The notes under the pieces are model-generated. The model did not search any database and was not told where the DNA came from. It saw only the letters and a program-made list of their open reading frames with translations. Shown in pieces: positions 4,338 through 7,114 of a stretch of DNA of 7,114 bases (position 1 is the stretch's first letter; every line of letters begins with the position of its first letter). The DNA lies in the NCBI GenBank assembly GCA_937923125.1, contig CALALK010000033.1, forward strand, positions 1-7,114, written 5' to 3'. A program made the translations under genes and the position numbers. This stretch comes from an uncultured Carnobacterium sp. (GTDB taxonomy: Bacteria > Bacillota > Bacilli > Lactobacillales > Aerococcaceae).

Positions 4338-5696
4338 ATGAATTCCATCCAAGAATTTTGGAAACTATTATTAGAACACTTTGAAAAAACAAATTCCGAA
4401 TTTACCTTTAATCACTGGATTAAACCAGCTGAACCGATTCGAATTGAACAAAATATTCTCTATATTAAAGTGCCTTCTAAGACATTTGCGAGATATTGGC
4501 AAGATAACCTCATCAGAGACATTATGGAAATTGGATATGATTACTTTAGACAATCTTTTGAACCACGTTTTATCGATTCAGAAGATGAAGGTCCAGTAAA
4601 TACTCCATTCCACCAAGGAGTCGAAGAAATTCAACCAAATATTCCTGAAACTCCAACAATGGTTGCCATCGAGGAAGACTCGCATTTGAATCCTAAATAT
4701 ACATTTGAAACTTTCATTATTGGGAAAGGAAATCAAATGGCCACGGCTGCCGCGCATTACGTTGCGGATAATCCTGGTAATACCTACAACCCTCTTTTCT
4801 TCTATGGAGGTGTAGGACTTGGAAAAACTCATTTAATGCAAGCGATTGGGAATAAATATAAGAAGAGCCATCCAAACGCACGTGTCAAATACGTGACGAG
4901 TGAAGAGTTTATGAATGAAATGATTGCTTCGATTGGATCAAAGACACCGCAAGAATTCCGCAATCGTTACCGTAATGTGGATATCTTACTAGTCGATGAT
5001 ATTCAATTCTTAGCGAAAAAAGAAGCGACTCAAGAAGAGTTCTTCCATACATTTAATGCGCTTTTCAATAACCAAAAACAAATCGTATTAACAAGTGACC
5101 GTCAACCAACGGAAATTAAAGAATTACAAGAACGTCTCGTATCTCGTTTCGTATCTGGTTTATCCGTAGATATTACGCCACCAGACTTAGAAACGCGTAT
5201 TGCAATCTTACAAAATAAAGCACAATCACTTGGATTTAATATTCCTATTGAAGTGTTGAGTTATGTCGCAGGTCATATTCAATCAAACGTCCGTGAATTA
5301 GAAGGAGCATTAATGCGTCTTCAAGCGTACTCAGTGATGGTTGGACAAGATATTTCAACAGACTTGGCTGCAGAAGCGTTGCAATCGTTCCTTCCTGGAG
5401 GCGACGAGAAGCTTCTTACAGTTCATGATATCCAAAGCGCCGTTGCGAAATACTACAATATTACAGTAGAAGATATTAAAGGAAAGAAAAGAACGAAGAC
5501 AATGGTTCAACCGCGTCAAATCGCGATGTATCTTTCTCGTGAATTAACACGTGTTTCTCTTCAAAAGATTGGTGCTGATTTTGGTCGTGACCACTCAACG
5601 GTGATTCACGCCTATGAAAAAATTAGCCAAGAAGCTAAAGATGATCCAGAAACGATTCGCGTGATTAATGAAATCAAGCATTCGCTCGGTTATTAA
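4338..5696 (+). CDS. dnaA: Chromosomal replication initiator protein DnaA, 452 aa
   Basis: DnaA is the AAA+ initiator that binds DnaA boxes, forms an ATP-dependent filament and opens oriC. Domain I is residues 1-75 (FWKLLLEHFEK, FNHWIKP). Domain II is a short acidic/proline linker at about 76-115. Domain III carries Walker A (GGVGLGKTH, 157-165), Walker B (ILLVDD, 216-221), sensor I (LTSDR, 251-255), the arginine finger region (RLVSRF, R270) and sensor II (NVRELEGAL, 317-325). Domain IV binds DNA and has the signature DFGRDHSTV at 414-422. All key motifs are intact and length is normal for the phylum. The ATG at 4338 follows a near-perfect AAGGAGGTG site. It is transcribed away from rpmH and is followed 174 bases later by dnaN, probably as one operon. 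The flanking DnaA boxes imply autoregulation. Confidence 0.99.
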   Translation: MNSIQEFWKLLLEHFEKTNSEFTFNHWIKPAEPIRIEQNILYIKVPSKTFARYWQDNLIRDIMEIGYDYFRQSFEPRFIDSEDEGPVNTPFHQGVEEIQPNIPETPTMVAIEEDSHLNPKYTFETFIIGKGNQMATAAAHYVADNPGNTYNPLFFYGGVGLGKTHLMQAIGNKYKKSHPNARVKYVTSEEFMNEMIASIGSKTPQEFRNRYRNVDILLVDDIQFLAKKEATQEEFFHTFNALFNNQKQIVLTSDRQPTEIKELQERLVSRFVSGLSVDITPPDLETRIAILQNKAQSLGFNIPIEVLSYVAGHIQSNVRELEGALMRLQAYSVMVGQDISTDLAAEALQSFLPGGDEKLLTVHDIQSAVAKYYNITVEDIKGKKRTKTMVQPRQIAMYLSRELTRVSLQKIGADFGRDHSTVIHAYEKISQEAKDDPETIRVINEIKHSLGY

Positions 5697-5698
5697 GC

Positions 5699-5800
5699 TG
5701 TGGATAAGTGCCATAAAACGGTGGAGTTTTCCACAATGGTTATCCACAATTGAAAATGGTCTCTGTTATAAGGAAAATGGACTTTTCCACAATATACACA
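5699..5800. promoter_or_regulatory. oriC: DnaA box cluster downstream of dnaA (oriC, second half)
   Basis: Exact boxes are at 5699-5707 (-, three bases after the dnaA stop) and 5740-5748 (+). TTTTCCACA occurs at 5727-5735 (+) and 5783-5791 (+), one mismatch each. ATATACACA at 5792-5800 (+, two mismatches) directly abuts the box at 5783 in the same orientation. This tandem pair faces the GC-rich spacer and trios, as expected for the boxes that load the DnaA filament. Confidence 0.92.
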
Positions 5801-5850
5801 GGCCCTACTACTATTACTATTTTATTAATAAATAAATTAAATATAAAAGC
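5801..5850 (+). other. oriC: DnaA-trio element and AT-rich unwinding region of oriC
   Basis: Directly after the last DnaA box come the GC-rich bases GGCC (5801-5804), then CTA CTA CTA TTA CTA (5805-5819), then an A/T-only stretch to about 5849. On the opposite strand these triplets read 3'-GAT-5' (or 3'-AAT-5'), the DnaA-trio motif described in the Bacillus subtilis basal unwinding system. The order tandem boxes, GC spacer, trios, AT-rich DNA is the same. This is the predicted site of first strand opening and helicase loading. Confidence 0.88.
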
Positions 5851-5870
5851 ACACCCTAAAGGAGGCAGTT

Positions 5871-7028
5871 ATGAAATTTTCAGTAAACAGACAAGGGTTC
5901 TTAAAAAATCTTGTAGATGTGCAACGTGCAATTCCATCAAAAACAACAATTCCAATTTTGACAGGGATTAAATTAGTTGCAAGTGAAGAAGGATTAACAT
6001 TAACAGGTAGTGATTCAGAAGTTTCTATCGAAGTATTCTTACCAATCGAAGACGAAGAATTACAATTAACAGTCCAAGAACCAGGTAGCATCGTTCTTCC
6101 TGCTCGTTTCTTTGGAGAAATCGTTAAAAAATTACCTTTAAATGTATTCACACTTGAAACAAATGATCAATTACAAGCAACAATTACAGCAGGTAATGCA
6201 TCATTTACATTAAATGGATTATCAGCAGTAGATTATCCACAATTACCAGAAATCGAAAAAAATCATGTCATCACTATTCCTGTTCCATTATTTAGACAAG
6301 TGATTGTACAAACAGCCGTTGCCGTTTCAACTGCAGAATCTCGTCCAATCTTAACAGGGATTCATATGGTGATTAAAGACAACCAATTAAAAGCAGTCGC
6401 AACAGACTCTCACCGTTTAAGCCAACGTATCATTCCACTACAAATGCCAGCTGGAAGTGATGCATTGACTTTTGAAATGACATTACCTGGTAAAACATTA
6501 TTAGAATTATCTCGTATCATCGACGGATTAGAAACAATCGATTTTGCGATTACAGATAATCAAATCTTGTTCCAAACAGAAACATTATCTTTCTACTCTC
6601 GTTTATTAGAAGGAATGTATCCTGATACAGACCGTTTAATTAACGACGGAGCGAACACTTCGATTACAGTGGTTGCTAGCGAATTGGTAGCAGCTGTAGA
6701 ACGTGCTTCATTAATGTCACATACGGATAAAAACAATATCGCGACATTAACACTTTCTCCAGAACGTATTCTATTAACAGGGAAATCTCCTGAAGTCGGT
6801 ACGGTTGAAGAAGAAATCGCTGTGGAAAACTTCGAAGGAGCTCCACTTGAAATTTCATTCAACCCAGACTACTTAAAAGAAGCGTTGAAATTATTCGGTT
6901 CTTCAGAAGCGGTGATCAACTTCTTAGAAGCAAACCGTCCATTCACATTGAAACTAAAAGAAGACCACTCTGGTATTCCACATAGCTTCATTCAATTAGT
7001 GACACCTGTTCGTACATTCAACGGGTAA
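5871..7028 (+). CDS. dnaN: DNA polymerase III beta subunit (sliding clamp), 385 aa
   Basis: DnaN forms the ring-shaped dimer that tethers DNA polymerase to the template and recruits repair and mismatch-repair proteins. Three similar clamp domains are expected at about 1-125, 130-250 and 255-385. Seen motifs include the N-terminal MKFSVNRQGFLKNLVDVQRA, SRPILTGIHM near 157-166, ATDSHRLSQR at 177-186 and the C-terminal QLVTPVRTFNG, which matches the family's conserved end next to the partner-binding pocket. Length is slightly above the usual 366-380. The ATG at 5871 has AAAGGAGG 5 bases upstream. No convincing separate promoter is visible in the 174-base gap, which is filled by oriC elements, so it is probably co-transcribed with dnaA. 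A strong terminator follows 20 bases after the stop. Confidence 0.99.
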   Translation: MKFSVNRQGFLKNLVDVQRAIPSKTTIPILTGIKLVASEEGLTLTGSDSEVSIEVFLPIEDEELQLTVQEPGSIVLPARFFGEIVKKLPLNVFTLETNDQLQATITAGNASFTLNGLSAVDYPQLPEIEKNHVITIPVPLFRQVIVQTAVAVSTAESRPILTGIHMVIKDNQLKAVATDSHRLSQRIIPLQMPAGSDALTFEMTLPGKTLLELSRIIDGLETIDFAITDNQILFQTETLSFYSRLLEGMYPDTDRLINDGANTSITVVASELVAAVERASLMSHTDKNNIATLTLSPERILLTGKSPEVGTVEEEIAVENFEGAPLEISFNPDYLKEALKLFGSSEAVINFLEANRPFTLKLKEDHSGIPHSFIQLVTPVRTFNG

Positions 7029-7048
7029 TCATAAGAATTAACACTCTC

Positions 7049-7082
7049 ACTCGAGCTTTCATTTTGAAGGCTCGAGTTTTTT
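7049..7082 (+). terminator. Rho-independent terminator after dnaN
   Basis: The arms at 7049-7060 and 7066-7077 pair over 12 bp with one G-U (core ACTCGAGC/GCTCGAGT) around a 5-base loop, followed by a run of six T (7077-7082). It closes the dnaA-dnaN transcription unit and cuts it off from whatever gene follows at the window edge. Confidence 0.93.
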
Positions 7083-7114
7083 GTGCATAGAAAAAGGAAT
7101 AAGCAGTGAATGCT

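Noticed and set aside
4124..4348. Minus-strand 74-codon frame in the origin
   Set aside because: It is built from DnaA boxes and A/T-rich origin DNA, overlaps the dnaA start and lacks a credible ribosome binding site.
5720..5728. GGTGGAGTT as a further DnaA box
   Set aside because: It matches the consensus at only five of nine positions; its apparent symmetry with the box at 5727 is incidental.
5750..5772. Possible separate promoter for dnaN (TTGAAA at 5750, TTATAA at 5766)
   Set aside because: The spacer is only about 10 bases, too short, and the area is explained by DnaA boxes.
5837..6151. Minus-strand 104-codon frame over the start of dnaN
   Set aside because: It is antisense to a well-supported dnaN, with low-complexity Ser/Asn-rich translation typical of a shadow frame.

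Overview
The window is the chromosomal replication origin of a low-GC Gram-positive bacterium (Firmicutes). The evidence is the conserved order jag-yidC-rnpA-rpmH (reading left) / oriC / dnaA-dnaN (reading right), strong AGGAGG-type ribosome binding sites, an AT-rich sequence and an origin split on both sides of dnaA. The proteins look most like those of Lactobacillales (Carnobacteriaceae/Enterococcaceae-like, perhaps Granulicatella or a relative), but the genus is a guess from recall, not from a search.

Layout from left to right. Positions 1-138 hold a strong, probably bidirectional terminator. Positions 139-1211 are a two-gene minus-strand unit: a helix-turn-helix/TPR regulator of the Rgg/PlcR (RRNPP-like) type, then an unrecognised acidic 69-residue protein whose ribosome binding site overlaps the end of the regulator gene. 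Positions 1212-1521 are AT-rich non-coding DNA with the regulator promoter, an inverted repeat over its predicted start point, further dyads and the jag terminator. Positions 1522-3805 are the minus-strand housekeeping operon rpmH-rnpA-yidC-jag, driven by a perfect-consensus promoter and carrying a terminator-like hairpin directly after rpmH. Positions 3806-4337 are the upstream half of oriC with about ten DnaA boxes. dnaA (4338-5696) follows. The downstream half of oriC (5697-5870) has DnaA boxes leading into a GC-rich spacer, DnaA-trios and an AT-rich unwinding element. dnaN (5871-7028) ends in a strong terminator.

The genes work together as the core of initiation and growth. DnaA binds both box clusters and opens the duplex at the trios; DnaN is the sliding clamp and probably also takes part in restraining initiation. 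A DnaA box at the dnaA promoter suggests autoregulation. The leftward operon makes ribosomal protein L34, the RNase P protein, the YidC membrane insertase and the RNA-binding protein KhpB/Jag.

Most of the window is ordinary, well-known biology. The less described parts are the regulator plus small-protein unit next to jag, with its dyad-rich control region, and the palindromic CTAG repeats at the rpmH start point. I found no mobile element, CRISPR array, tRNA or rRNA.
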